Shown here piece after piece: positions 35,722 through 46,640 of a stretch of DNA of 64,000 nt. Origin of the DNA: Rhizopus arrhizus (Eukaryota; Mucoromycota; Mucoromycetes; Mucorales; Rhizopodaceae); contig JAKZZE010000011.1 in assembly GCA_024220505.1 (NCBI GenBank), positions 868,001 through 932,000 of the forward strand, given 5' to 3'. Numbering within the stretch: position 1 is the stretch's first letter; every line of letters begins with the position of its first letter. The notes under the pieces are model-generated. The model saw only the letters and a list, made by a program, of their open reading frames with translations. It ran no database searches and was not told where the DNA came from. Position numbers and translations under genes: made by a program.

Positions 35722-37425
35722 TTATTCTTTACTCTCATCTGCTTGTACTCCACCAGAAGCAAGTTTAAATCTTTTTGTGACAATATCGGGTATTTCTTCT
35801 TCATGATGAGTGACCATGATTAATGTTTGATCTGGTCTCATATGATTCTCTAACCATTCATTTACTTTATAAATCATTTTATCATCCAATCCTTGAAAGG
35901 GTTCATCCCAAATAATCAATTCTGGCATTTTCACCTATAAAGCATAAGGAAAAAAGAAAAGTCACATTCACTTTGTCTTACCAAAGATCGAACTAATAAC
36001 ACAACGCGTTGTTCTCCTGTTGAGATGTCACCTAATTTACGATTCAACATGTTTTGGATACCAAACTCATCAAACAATTGCTTGATTTGATTCGTTTGCT
36101 GATCATTCAGTGGCCTAGGTACCACGACATCAAAGAAACCAGTGCCTGCTGCATCCAATGCGGTCATGTTTGGATTAAAATAAAGATGAATCTCTGGACT
36201 CACAAGACCCACTCTCTGTTTGATTTCCCAAATCGATTCTCCCGTACCACGACGACGACCAAAGAGCGATAGATCATTGGCATAGGCTTGAGGATGATCA
36301 CCTGTTAAAAAGGAAAGTAAAGTGGTCTTACCCGATCCATTGGGACCCATCAGAGCCCATCTTTCTCCCTTTCGAACTGTCCAAGTGATATTTTGTAACA
36401 CGGGTTTACCTTGATAAGATACCTTGACATCCTTCATCTCTACCACAGCTTCACCACCCGCCCTATCCACCCTCACCTCTCTTTTCTTTTCTCTTTGTTT
36501 TCTGGCCTGCTGACGTCTGGCTTGATATTCATCTGGTTTTCCTTCCCAGTGGATAGCCATCTCTTGAAGTTCGATCACATGTGTAGCCCAAGATGGGAAC
36601 TCGTCTTGAGGACGCAAGACGAGGACGACTGGGATAGATGACTGAGTTACCAAAGTTCCCAAGACGTCCAGTATCTGCTGACGATGTTCAACATCCAATC
36701 CCACTATTTAACAAAAGTCAGCCTAATTCAGTACCAAAAGGAATCATCTTATTTACTCAGTGGTTCATCCAACACGAGCATGGACGGATGATTCAGCAGA
36801 GCCTTGGCTATCCTTGCTCGTCTTGTCTGACCGTTGGATAACTTCAGAAAGGACAAGGGCAGCAGATGATCCACATTCAATAATCTTGCCACCTCCTTCA
36901 CTTTCTCCGTTTTGTCACTTGTCAAATAATTTTCCAATGTCACATCATGATCTGGGTCACTAATAAATTGTCAGTTCATTTTTTAATCATGAAACACGAA
37001 AGAGAGACCTGAAATTGAATCTTTCTTGGTAATAATGTTGACTGTAATTAAAACTTCCCGAGTTCTCCTTGAAAGAGACAAGATGAATATGGTCTGATGG
37101 ATAGGGTGATACAGATGGATCGATGATAGGCCAACTGGCAGCTGACGACGGTCGAATAACGTGTTTTCCAGCAATCGTCTGGTTTTAAACGTTAGCTCGT
37201 TTTCTATTGTTCCATTCAGCTTACTTCTGCTAGTGTGGACTTTCCAGCACTGACAGGTCCTACAATGACCAGTCGGTCATCACTGGTTAATCTCAGTGAC
37301 AGGTTTCTGAATGCAGGTTCCTTTGCTCCAAAACGGTGTACTTGAGCATTTTCAAACTTGACAAGTGTCTTTGTACTATAAAGCCTTAAAGAAGAATTCG
37401 ATAGACGAAGATAGCTTTTGAACAT
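35722..37425 (-). CDS. Two-domain ABC ATPase without membrane domain, YDR061W-like
   Basis: Five inferred exons: 37425-37225, 37178-37009, 36959-36757, 36703-35982 and 35934-35722. They give 1509 nt, or 502 aa. No transmembrane segment is seen. The N terminus MFKSYLRLSNSSLRLYSTK looks like a mitochondrial presequence. The first nucleotide-binding domain has Walker A GPVSAGKST, signature LSNGQTRR and Walker B MLVLDEP; where the switch His should be it reads LRPQDE. The second has Walker A GPNGSGKTT, signature ISTGEQR, Walker B LIIWDEPFQGLD and an intact H-loop MVTHHEEE. The layout fits the poorly studied yeast YDR061W and bacterial ModF-like proteins. Function unknown. Divergent from hexokinase, 356 bp between starts. 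Confidence 0.85.
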
Positions 37426-37781
37426 GGAAAAAAAAAAAAAAAAAAAGAGAGAAAAAAAAAATAGTTTGGTTACGTGTAAATAACCTTTCTACTATCTGAT
37501 TGGGTAATAGTTCATTGTTCAGAGTGAGTAACAACCTATCGATCAAGTTGATCGTTTGTGTTCTTCAAGCCTCTCACAGACCCATGTTGACACTTCTTTA
37601 ACGTGACTCTTTTTACAAGGGTAACCACATGATCTCATTTCAACCTTCATTTTCCCGCTTTATTTGACTACAGAAAATAAAGTTTCCTTTTTTGTCATAG
37701 CGAATAAATTGAATTTTTTTTTCAACCCCCCTCCCATTATTTTTTTTTTTTTGTTCTTTTTTTTCCAATTTTATTCCAGTC
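37426..37781. promoter_or_regulatory. Bidirectional promoter region, ABC ATPase / hexokinase
   Basis: The 356 bp between two divergent start codons. It holds T- and A-rich tracts near both starts (37430-37458 and 37717-37765) and no ORF. No specific factor site is claimed. Confidence 0.5.
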
Positions 37782-39249
37782 ATGTCAAGTCAACTCAGTG
37801 AAGCTCAAACCGTCGCTCTGAACACCGTGCTCGATCGTTTTCGTGTTTCAGGCGAGACTTTAAAAAAGATTTCTGAACAGTTTGTGAAAGAGATGGAAAA
37901 GGGTTTAGACCACGAAGGAGCTACAAGTGAGTATTGTAGACAAAAGAAACAAGAGACGCGCGCTAAGTCGAGATAATAGTTGCCATGATTCCTTCTTATG
38001 TATCCGGTCGTTGTACTGGTCAAGAAACAGGTCATTTTATGGCTCTTGATCTGGGTGGAACCAATTTACGTGTCTGTCATGTCAGCTTGCTCGGTAATGG
38101 TGAACACACAATTCGTCAGCAGAAATATGTCATTTCTGAAGAACTCAAGATGGGTCCTATGCGTCATCTCTGTGATTTTGTGGCTGATTGTGTCGACAGT
38201 TTCTTGACAGAACACGGTACGGGTGATGATAACTCTGTGATTCATCTCGGCTATACCTTTTCTTTCCCTGTCCTTCAGACTGGAATCAACCGTGGTGTAC
38301 TCAAGCAGTGGACCAAGGGATTTGCTTGTTCAGGTGCTGTAGGTAGAGATGCTGTCATTCATCTCCAAGACTCTTTCCGTCGCAAGAACATCAACGTGAA
38401 CATTGCTGCCGTAAGTTGTCTTTGATCGTCTTCTCCTTTTAACGTTAAATATAGATTGTGAATGATACTGTTGGTACACTGATGGCTCACGCTTACAAGC
38501 ATCCTGAAACTACGATGGGTGTCATCTTGGGTACTGGTTTCAATGCTGCATACTATCAACACATGTCGGGTGTAAAGAAATGGACGGGTGAGAAGGATCA
38601 AGAGATGGTGATCAATATGGAATGTGGTGCCTTTGACTGTGAACGAAGAGTGTTACCGTTGACCATCTATGATAACAAGATGGATCGTGAATCACTCAAT
38701 GTGCATCAACAACTTCATGAAAAGATGGTAGGTGGCATGTATCTGGGTGAAATCACACGTAATGCACTCTTGGACTTGGTTGATCAGCAACTCTTATTTG
38801 GAGGTAACTCATCCAAGGAACTCAACAAGAACTGGAGCTTTGAAACGGCCTACATGTCTACAATTGAAGTAGACAACACAGACGAATTGATAGACACAGC
38901 ACACATTTTGGAATCCGTCTTGAACATCAACAACACAACCTTGGCCGATCGTCAAATCGTAAAACAAGTCTGTAACGCGGTTGGTACACGTGCTGCACGT
39001 ATTGCCTGCTGTCATATTGCTGGCGTGATTATGCAAACTGGAAAAGTAGGCGAAGAGTGTGTGATCGCGATCGATGGCTCGCTCTTTGAATTCTACCCCA
39101 ACTTCCACAAGAACATGGGCAATGCTTTAGCAGAGGTCCTTGGTGAGCAGGCTCGTTCCAAGGTAAGATTTGAGCTTGCCAGAGATGGTTCCGGACTTGG
39201 TGCTGCTATCATTGCCATGATGGCTACAAAGAATGTTTTACAGAAATAA
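37782..39249 (+). CDS. Hexokinase
   Basis: Phosphorylates glucose and related hexoses with ATP in the cytosol. Three inferred exons, 37782-37926, 37980-38410 and 38455-39249, give 456 aa, the usual 50-kDa fungal size. Landmarks: AMIPSYVSGRCTGQE, phosphate-1 loop ALDLGGTNLRVC, LGYTFSFPV, sugar-binding stretch LKQWTKGFACSGAVGRD, catalytic Asp in IVNDTVGT, MGVILGTGFNAAY, INMECGAF, C-terminal ATP loop VIAIDGSLFEFYPNF and RDGSGLGAAIIAMMA. Both introns are short GT-AG. Whether it has hexokinase or glucokinase preference cannot be judged from the sequence. Confidence 0.96.
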
Positions 39250-39983
39250 ATTGTAAATTAGAAATCAGCCAATAGGAACCTTCCTCTTTTCCCACTTTTT
39301 CCATTAAACTACTCTTGTCCCTTTTGTCAAGAGACATCGGGAACACAATTTTCCGTCAGTTCCCACCACTTATTTTTTTCCCGCACCGTCTTTTCATATC
39401 ACTTTATTGGGTAAACAGTCATCTGAACTGCTTCCGGTACCCATTCGCGTTTTAGGATGAACCAGTGAGCAGCTTTTACTGAACTGTTTTGAAATGACTA
39501 CTTGCTTTTTTTTTTTTAAACAAGGCAGAATTGTTGATAAAACTAGAGTGGATGCAGTGAAGTGGAAGAAAAGGAGTTGTGAAGCTTTCAAAGCCTGATT
39601 CATTTCAGTCCATACTGTGAATCTCAAGTACCTGAGTTAGACCCAGACGTCGAAACACGAGACCAAATTTAAAGGAAACTGGCTGATAAAACATCAAAAG
39701 ATAATTCAGAATGCGTAGACTGATGCTCATAATGCCTTTTTATTATACAAGTTCGAATTTATACAAGGCACTAGAAATGAAAAGATTTTATCACATCATG
39801 GCTCATATACCTATTCACACCTCAAGGCAGCATATGAAATGATTCTTGACAAATCTCTGGGATAAGTAAACAAGACATGTCTTTGGCTAATTATTCATAA
39901 ACAAGTAAAAACAGCCCATGTAGCTTAAATGATGGGTATTTGTTTAACAAAGACTTATTTTTTATTCTTTTCAAGATATGAAA
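39250..39983. other. Convergent intergenic region, no gene seen
   Basis: 3' flanks of hexokinase (plus) and of the FHA kinase (minus). A T-rich run lies at 39508-39519. No ORF of coding character. Confidence 0.5.
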
Positions 39984-41972
39984 CTAGTTCAGGGTTTCTT
40001 GCCAGTTTTCCCCGCTCTGGTAAAGAATTCTATTACACATTGTTATTTCACTTTGAATTCACCCTTGTCCTTACTTACCTCGATATTCTTAAGCCAAGGG
40101 TGAGCCTGTGAAAAATAAAAGATGAGATTTTGATTTGAAATGTAAATCATTGATACTTGCAATGACTTGTTTGATGGTATATCTTTGAGACTTGTCAACA
40201 GTCATCATTTTACGAATTAAATCCTTTGCTATTAATACATTTAGTAAATGTAAACATACAATTCAAGTATACCTTCATGACTGATCTTGTTCCACACAGG
40301 ATAATCAAAATTGAAATCACCTCGTTTTATTTGTTTAATAGTTTCCTTTTTATGTTCCTCTGCTTCACTCTTTTGAGAAAATGGAGTAAAAGCAACCAGG
40401 GCAGTAAAAAGCAAGACACCCAAGCTCCAAACATCCACTTCTTTTCCATATCCATTTGGACAATCAATGAGTTCAGGTGCAGCTATAAATCACAGTAAGT
40501 ATCTATTATTTTTATATAAAAGAATTAGTCCTTTACCATACATCACCGTCCCACAATTCGTTTCTAATGGTTTTCCGGGTCTCATAAAGGTCGATAATCC
40601 AAAATCACATAATTTCACAATCAGTTTTTCTCTATCAAAGATGACTACATTTTCCAATTTGATATCTCTGTGAACAATATTCTGTTCATGAAGAAACTAA
40701 GATAAATTATGAGTATCAAATATTTTATCAATAGTCAACTTACAGCAGTAGCATGAGCTAATTGATCAAATATGATCTTGACTTCATATTCTTTGAATTG
40801 ATAAGAAGCTACACTTTCAAACAAATCACCATTCTTTCCACTATAATAACAAGTTAAATAGAGAATGTAAAATAGGAAAAGGAGATATTTACTATTCCAT
40901 TACAATGTACATAATATCATCTTGTTCATATACTTTACTAATTTGTATAATACATGGCTAATATAAATCAGTGTTATCGAATAAAATAATCATCCTTGAG
41001 CTTACGTGAACAGGCATCGACATACAAACACTGATCTCCTTCAAGAATGCATCACGTAACTTTTTTCTTCCATGACACAGACTGTGTCTAATCAATTTGA
41101 TCGCCACACGTTTCTTTGTCTTTCTACACTCTGCCAATTCAACAACACCATAAGTACCCTCTGCTATTCTTGATTTCAAAACATAAAGGTCCTTTACTTC
41201 TCTTGCTGTGGTTGTTTTCGTCTTGGGCTTTACAAACTTAAACGTGGGATTTTTAGCTTCATTGAATAACTTGGGATCTAAAAAATGAATAATGTCGTTT
41301 GATTTCAATTCGACAGCACCATTTTGTATCCTTTTGAAATTAACCCAAGTACCATTTGTGCTGTTTGATTCCTGTCAATGTTGTTCACAGATCCTATAAC
41401 ACAACTTACCTTCTGTCAAAGATGTAAGGAACAAACTTTTCAACATTATTCGTGGATCGATGTCTCTACTCTCTATATGTTTTAGTTGTTGAATAAAAAA
41501 AAAATCGATATAACTTTATGCTTGTTTTACACAATAAATAATAGCATGAACATCACTTCCATCACTGTGTTCTAATCTATAAACAATAGATGAATTCAAC
41601 AAATAAAGCGCGTCTAGACAGCACTTTGTTTTACCTTATGTCACAATCCATCTTTTTACCAACAATATAACCAGCAGATTGATTATCCAACCTTTTATCC
41701 AATTCTCTATCCAGTGTATATGTCTCTCCACCCACTCTCACCAAATATCCCCATGCGTCCAGGTTATTCTCCACTTTTAATTGTGCGCTTGATAAATCCT
41801 TTATTAACACCTTTGAGGTTGTCTGCTTGGTTGGCCTTGGTTTCACTTTGCCGTTACCAAATAAACTAGAAGACATGGAAGGTGAACTACGTAACCTTCT
41901 TAACGCATATCCACCATATCTTGTTTCAGACTTTTTACGACCCAGTGAACTACCCCTTTTTGCTGTTGTCAT
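39984..41972 (-). CDS. FHA-domain Ser/Thr kinase, Chk2/Cds1/Rad53-like
   Basis: Probable DNA-damage or replication-checkpoint kinase, from the order FHA then CaMK-type kinase. Inferred exons include 41972-41635, 41576-41531, about 41470-41410, about 41364-41006, 40957-40893, 40840-40744, 40696-40537, 40482-40273 and two short C-terminal ones ending at TAG 39986-39984. FHA pieces are YIVGKKMDCDIR, SDVHAIIY and SNSTNGTWVN. Kinase pieces are AEGTYGVVELA, VAIKLI, NIVHRDIKLEN, LCDFGLS, NCGTVMYAAPELI, EVDVWSLGVLLFTAL and DLIRKMMTVDKSQRYT. One junction inside the FHA domain (41364-41410) does not close in frame with canonical sites. One later intron appears to use a GC donor (GCAAGT). Dun1- or Mek1-type kinases share the layout, so the exact orthologue is open. 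Confidence 0.85.
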
Positions 41973-42790
41973 TTTGTTAATTATAGAAAGAAGGAAAAAA
42001 AAATGTCAAAAAATTTTCTTTGTGTTGGTCCCTCTTTGTCCCTCCTTTTTTTTTTACAAAGCAAGATTGTGTAACTATTTTTTAAACAAGCAAACTGCTT
42101 CTTTCAATATAAATGAAAAAAAGAAAGCAATATTTATTTGCAAGATGCGTTTTTTATTATTATTTATTAAATAAAAAGAGATAATGAGAGTTCTTTTTAA
42201 AGAAATAAAAAAAATCATCTTGAAACATACATGTCTTTAATATTTATGTATAGTCGTTTCACCATCAGTTGAAAACAAAAAAAATAAAAAACTTATTTTG
42301 GGACAAATAATTCAATTCAACTCTTTAAGCAAAAAAGTGTTACAGTAATAGTTCATTCTTTTAATATAAAAAAGTAATAGGATGATAACTTGAACTATCA
42401 CAGTAGGTATCAATTGAAGGGACATTTTATCAGAAAGCTATGGTGCAAAAATCACTAAATAAAATATTCAATTTTTTGCATTAAATATCTTTCATCCTAT
42501 TTACGATAACAATAATAAAAGAGCATTAGCATAATTTACTCTGATTTAAGAGTGATAAAAAAAAAACTTAATTTTACTGAATATATATTTCAGTCATATG
42601 CAGCAGAGCAGTGAAACAGAACAATGAAGCAAAACAATCTCGATGAATACCTCCTGTACAAGATAAACTTGTTAAAAATTAAATCATTTTATACAGGAAA
42701 TTAATTCAACCCATAATAGTTTCTTTTTCCAAGTCTTATTTCTTCAAATATTTAAAGCTTTTTGAACATTTTTTCTTGCTTCTATTTGAT
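41973..42790. other. Intergenic, no gene seen
   Basis: AT-rich DNA upstream of the FHA kinase, up to the LINE ORF1 relic. A low-complexity ORF at 41827-42174 overlaps the kinase antisense and is not supported. Confidence 0.5.
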
Positions 42791-44160
42791 AGGGAAAGGT
42801 TAACAAAGAAATCCAGCTAAAAGCAGAAGGACAGGCGACCACCTCATCCCCACCTTCGACTCCGGCAACTGTGTGATTATTCTTTCAGTGATCACTACTT
42901 TTCGCTAGTACTCTTTCTATAGATAATATACTTCAGCTTGTGCAATTTTTAAACTTAAATTACCTTCTAAATGGTCCTAAAAATGATGGTACCTATGAGA
43001 GCAAGTCCATGGGAATGACCCAAATTTTAGCAAAGGTATCCAATTATTCACATTTGTTTCATGAAGCAAGCTTTGGGTCCTTCAATAAGCGGTGCAGTGA
43101 TAGGAAATTAAGCTTTTTAAACAGTAAAGTAGAAAGAAAAGGTACTATTAACAAAAAGTTTCTGTCCTATCCTTATATGCTTTAAAAGAAGAATCTATTG
43201 GTAGGACATACTTGATGCAAATTTTTAATCTTTAACATATTAATCATAATCTGTAGTTATCTATCCCATCCCATCTAAGCGTCCTCCACCGCCTAACAAT
43301 GCCTTCACTCCTCTTCCTAAGATTGCTAAGCCTAAACACGATAATCCCCAACCTAGCCTGACTACTATTGCCAGGCAATTTTCTTCACCTGCTGAACTAA
43401 CAGGCTTTAAACTCATCCATGTACCCGTTCGACACCGCCTCCCTCTACAACAATTGCGCTCCAACCTCCGCAGGTTACAGATGAACACTCGTCGAATTCT
43501 GGATATTCATTATTCAGATAGAGATTTGGTCAGCTTCCTTATTCACATTGGTAATGAAGCTGATCTCTGTTCACAATTGAGCAAAATTCAACATCACAGT
43601 CTGTGACGATTTCGAACCTTTAGATCCATCAATCATTCGCGACCCTACTCTCGTCAGTGAACCCATTGACTGTAAAGTACATGCTCGCAAAGCATTCCTC
43701 CATGGAATCTGTGTCGCCCTCCGACGATTCATGACTCCCATTTACAATGCTGTTGCCAACTTCCTTGTCCAGTCTGGCCTTATTGACCTCGACGACTTGG
43801 TGTCGTATAACCTTGCCTCACCATGCAAGTACTGCACAGGACATATCCTTGACCATGTATAGACTCTGTGGATAAATATCGAACAAGCTCATCCAACTGC
43901 TTGTACCATCCTTTATGAACCTAACTACCTACTTTACATAAAAAGATCCGTCAATGTCGTTAGCCGACCTCACACTGATGTCTATGACACGCCTTTCCTT
44001 CATTCCTCATTCACTTTCTTTTTTTGTCCTTGCTCCCATAAGGGATTTTTTAGCTTCTTTTACATCTCATTTGACCTGGCTTAGGCCATTAGGATGTCTT
44101 GAAACGCCGCGAGCTCATTTAAGCCTGTAAATAAAATATTGAGTTTAAACGTACTAAAAA
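42790..44160 (+). pseudogene. LINE ORF1 (Gag-like) relic with 3' tail
   Basis: A decayed plus-strand ORF in several frames. VNKEIQLKAEGQATTSSPPSTPATV is near 42797. Then NDGTYESKSMGMTQILAKVSNY (about 42975-43035). From 43261 comes a proline-rich piece and LTGFKLIHVPVRHRLPLQQLR, DIHYSDRDLVSFLIHIGNEADL. A frameshift near 43585 leads to KFNITVCDDFEPLDPSIIRDPT and RKAFLHGICVALRRFMTPIYNAVANFLVQSGLI. The relic ends with AATAAA...GTTTAAACGTAC and an A-rich stretch near 44160, a LINE-like 3' end. No reverse transcriptase lies between ORF1 and the tail, so ORF2 was deleted or the copy is an internally truncated insert. The call rests on similarity in style to mucoromycete LINE ORF1 proteins, from memory. 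Confidence 0.6.
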
Positions 44161-44215
44161 GAAAAAAAAAAATTGGCACCTTTTCTAACCTTTTCCTCGC
44201 GTTCATCATAAAAAA

Positions 44216-45507
44216 TTGGATAATATTATTTACAAAGACGACTTAGGAAACCAATATGACAACAAAGGAAATGAAATAATGGATATTCAAATGGAAGTAG
44301 ACAACGAAATGTATCCGATTGAAAATATGACAAATTTTGATATCTGTCTTGATTTGAAGCCATCTGAGAAAGAAGCCAAAGAGAGAAAGGATTCATCCGC
44401 TGAAAAGCCTCAAAAGGATGACAAAAAGGACGCATACAGGCATTATAAGGATGTTGAGAAGGAGCATCTTTTTTTCTAGTTGAGAAAAAAGGAATGAGTG
44501 TTAGAGCTGCCGCTCTGAAATCCAACACTAATGTGCGCACAGCATAGAAATGGATTTCAAAGAAAAATAAAGATCCTCAAGAGTATATTCAAAGATCGTC
44601 CGGTAGCGGAAGATCAATTGGTAGACCTCCTGTTCTAACAGATGAACACAAGAATTACGTGATTCAGTGGACGGACAAACACACCGATTCTGTTGTACTA
44701 GAAGATATGCTTGATGTCTTGACTGGAAAGTTTGGATATCTTCAATCACTAAAAGTGGCTTTTATAAATTTGTTAGGCAAAAATATAGGATTACCTTCAA
44801 GTGCATCTGTAATCTGTTGAGAGAAATAGACATGAAAAAATTGAACAGCGCTATGAGTGGGTTAAGAGATGGAGGGAGACTAACTTGGATTTCACAAGCA
44901 ATTATGTGTTCACAGACGAGGCAGCCTTCCATATAAATCTCAGGAGGGACTTTTATTGGTCCAAAGAAGGAAGTCGCGCAGTTGTAAAGGAGCCCAAAAC
45001 AAGAGCAAAGACCACTACCACTTCTCCTTTCGACGTTGTGAATATAAGTGTAAGACATCCCCGAGCACTCGCTCCGTCAAAAAAAAAAGAAAAGCAACTG
45101 GAGGAACAAAAGCGAAAGAGAGCAATGATAGCGGTACAGCTACTGATCATTACTTCAACTTTATAAGCAGCGTTTTAGATGTAATGGATCGTCATAAACA
45201 ATTTCTCGGACATTATTTGATAATGGATGACGCACTCATTCATAAGCATGAAGACATTCAAAAACACATTGAAAGCCGCGGCTATGGGTGTCTGTAACTA
45301 CCTCCTTACTCTCCTGAACTCAATTCAATTGAGCAATTTTGGTCTGTTTACAAAAGCAAACTCAAAAGAGAACAGCTGTTGGATGAGGAAACACGAACGA
45401 CAAGAATTACAGATGCTTGCAACCGAGTCTTGTATAGTGACCTACAAGGATTTTGTAAATATTCTGCATCCAAATTTGACGACTGTCTCAATCGTAAGCC
45501 TATTTAA
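44216..45507 (+). pseudogene. Tc1/mariner-like transposase, degenerate copy C
   Basis: Begins with an acidic 80-residue leader (MDNIIYKDDLGNQYDN..) and a Lys/Glu-rich part. Helix-turn-helix-like VEKKGMSVRAAALKSN and GRSIGRPPVLTDEHKNYV follow. The catalytic triad is readable across frames: YVFTDEAAFHINL (first Asp), LIMDDALIHKHEDIQKHIESRGYGCL (second Asp), then a stop and LPPYSPELNSIEQFWSVYKSKLKREQLL (Glu). Second Asp to Glu spacing is 34 residues. The C terminus ends at TAA 45505-45507. Several stops and frameshifts make it inactive. It abuts the A-rich tail of the LINE relic. Fragments B and D belong to the same family. Confidence 0.82.
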
Positions 45508-45956
45508 TAAACTTGTGCATTTCGCGTACACAGTAACATGTGATTTTTTATTTAATATAGTGTATATTGGAGCCTCGTAATGTTCTCTTAAAAAATATCT
45601 AATAATATTTTGGAAATAATTTCCAAATTGTTTTAATCTGTCTCTTTGAAAGTTTGCAACGATCTCTAGTAAAAATAAAATTCGTCCAATAAATTTTTTT
45701 AATCTCGAATTTTTGTACAACCGTCTCTTTTAGGTTAAAATCCTGCATCCTAAACAAGGAACAACTCAGCCTATAAGCATCTTCAAAACAAGTTGATTTG
45801 CACCACAGACAGGACAAAGGACGGAACATTCCTGTTTGAGTGAAACATAAACCATACAATGTTCTCGATGGAATATGGTTATTAGGGGATATACAATAAG
45901 AAGGTGATTTATTAAAGAAATACGAATAATTTTATCAAAAAGTGTATGTACAATGT

Positions 45957-46278
45957 CTAAACGTGGCTTATTTTAGGGTTCGATGCACTGCAGAATTGCT
46001 TTGAAAGTTTATGAGCACAAGACTTAAAGAATCCTTTTACTGCAATAATTACATATGTTAACAAGTCAATGTCTTATAGGTTTAACTGTGTACATACCAG
46101 CTTCAGAACTACTTGGTCTTCTATTGAATTGTGGTCTTTTTTGATGTACCAAAGGAGGATCAGAAGAAAAGGTGACGATACATGGTGTTCGTTTTTTATA
46201 AATAGGCTCTGTTTCATACCAAGAGTTTAATACAGGCAAGTTATCATAAATTGAACAATCATTTTGGTTTGAAATCAT
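45957..46278 (-). CDS. Small hypothetical protein
   Basis: Two inferred exons, 46278-46098 and 46039-45957, joined by a 58-nt GT-AG intron (donor GTATGT, acceptor TTGCAG). They give exactly 264 nt, or 87 aa. The sequence includes SIYDNLPVLNSWYETEPIYKKRTPCIV and QKRPQFNRRPSSSEAVKGFFKSCAHKL. It is basic and Ser/Arg/Pro-rich, without signal peptide or membrane segment. RRPSSS resembles a basophilic-kinase site. It is divergent from the septin gene. Not recognised; the frame closing through a clean intron is the main support. Confidence 0.5.
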
Positions 46279-46640
46279 TTTTGAATGAAATAAAGAGAAA
46301 AGAAAAGGGTAAAGAAAGAAAACCGGCAGTTTTTTTTATAATTCTGATTTTTCTTTATCGATTTGAGAGTAAATCCAAATCAAGTAAAAAGAAAATTCTA
46401 GTCTTTATTGGGTGGTATGATTCTACTTGTTACACATTTCATATCCTTTTGTATGTCTGCCTACAAGGCCTTTCCTTTAAAGAATTATAGGTGTGAATGA
46501 TGAAAGGGTAAAGGGAAATAAAGGGGGATTTAGACCAAATAAGATAATAAATTCTTCAGGTACCCTTTTTTTTTTTTAAAAAAAAAATACCCTTCATTCT
46601 CTTCTCTCTTTTATTTTCCTTACATTTATAACAAAAGAAA

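Noticed and set aside
44953..45150. Several overlapping ORFs within the copy C transposase, both strands
   Set aside because: They are frame-shifted pieces of one degenerate transposase, not separate genes.
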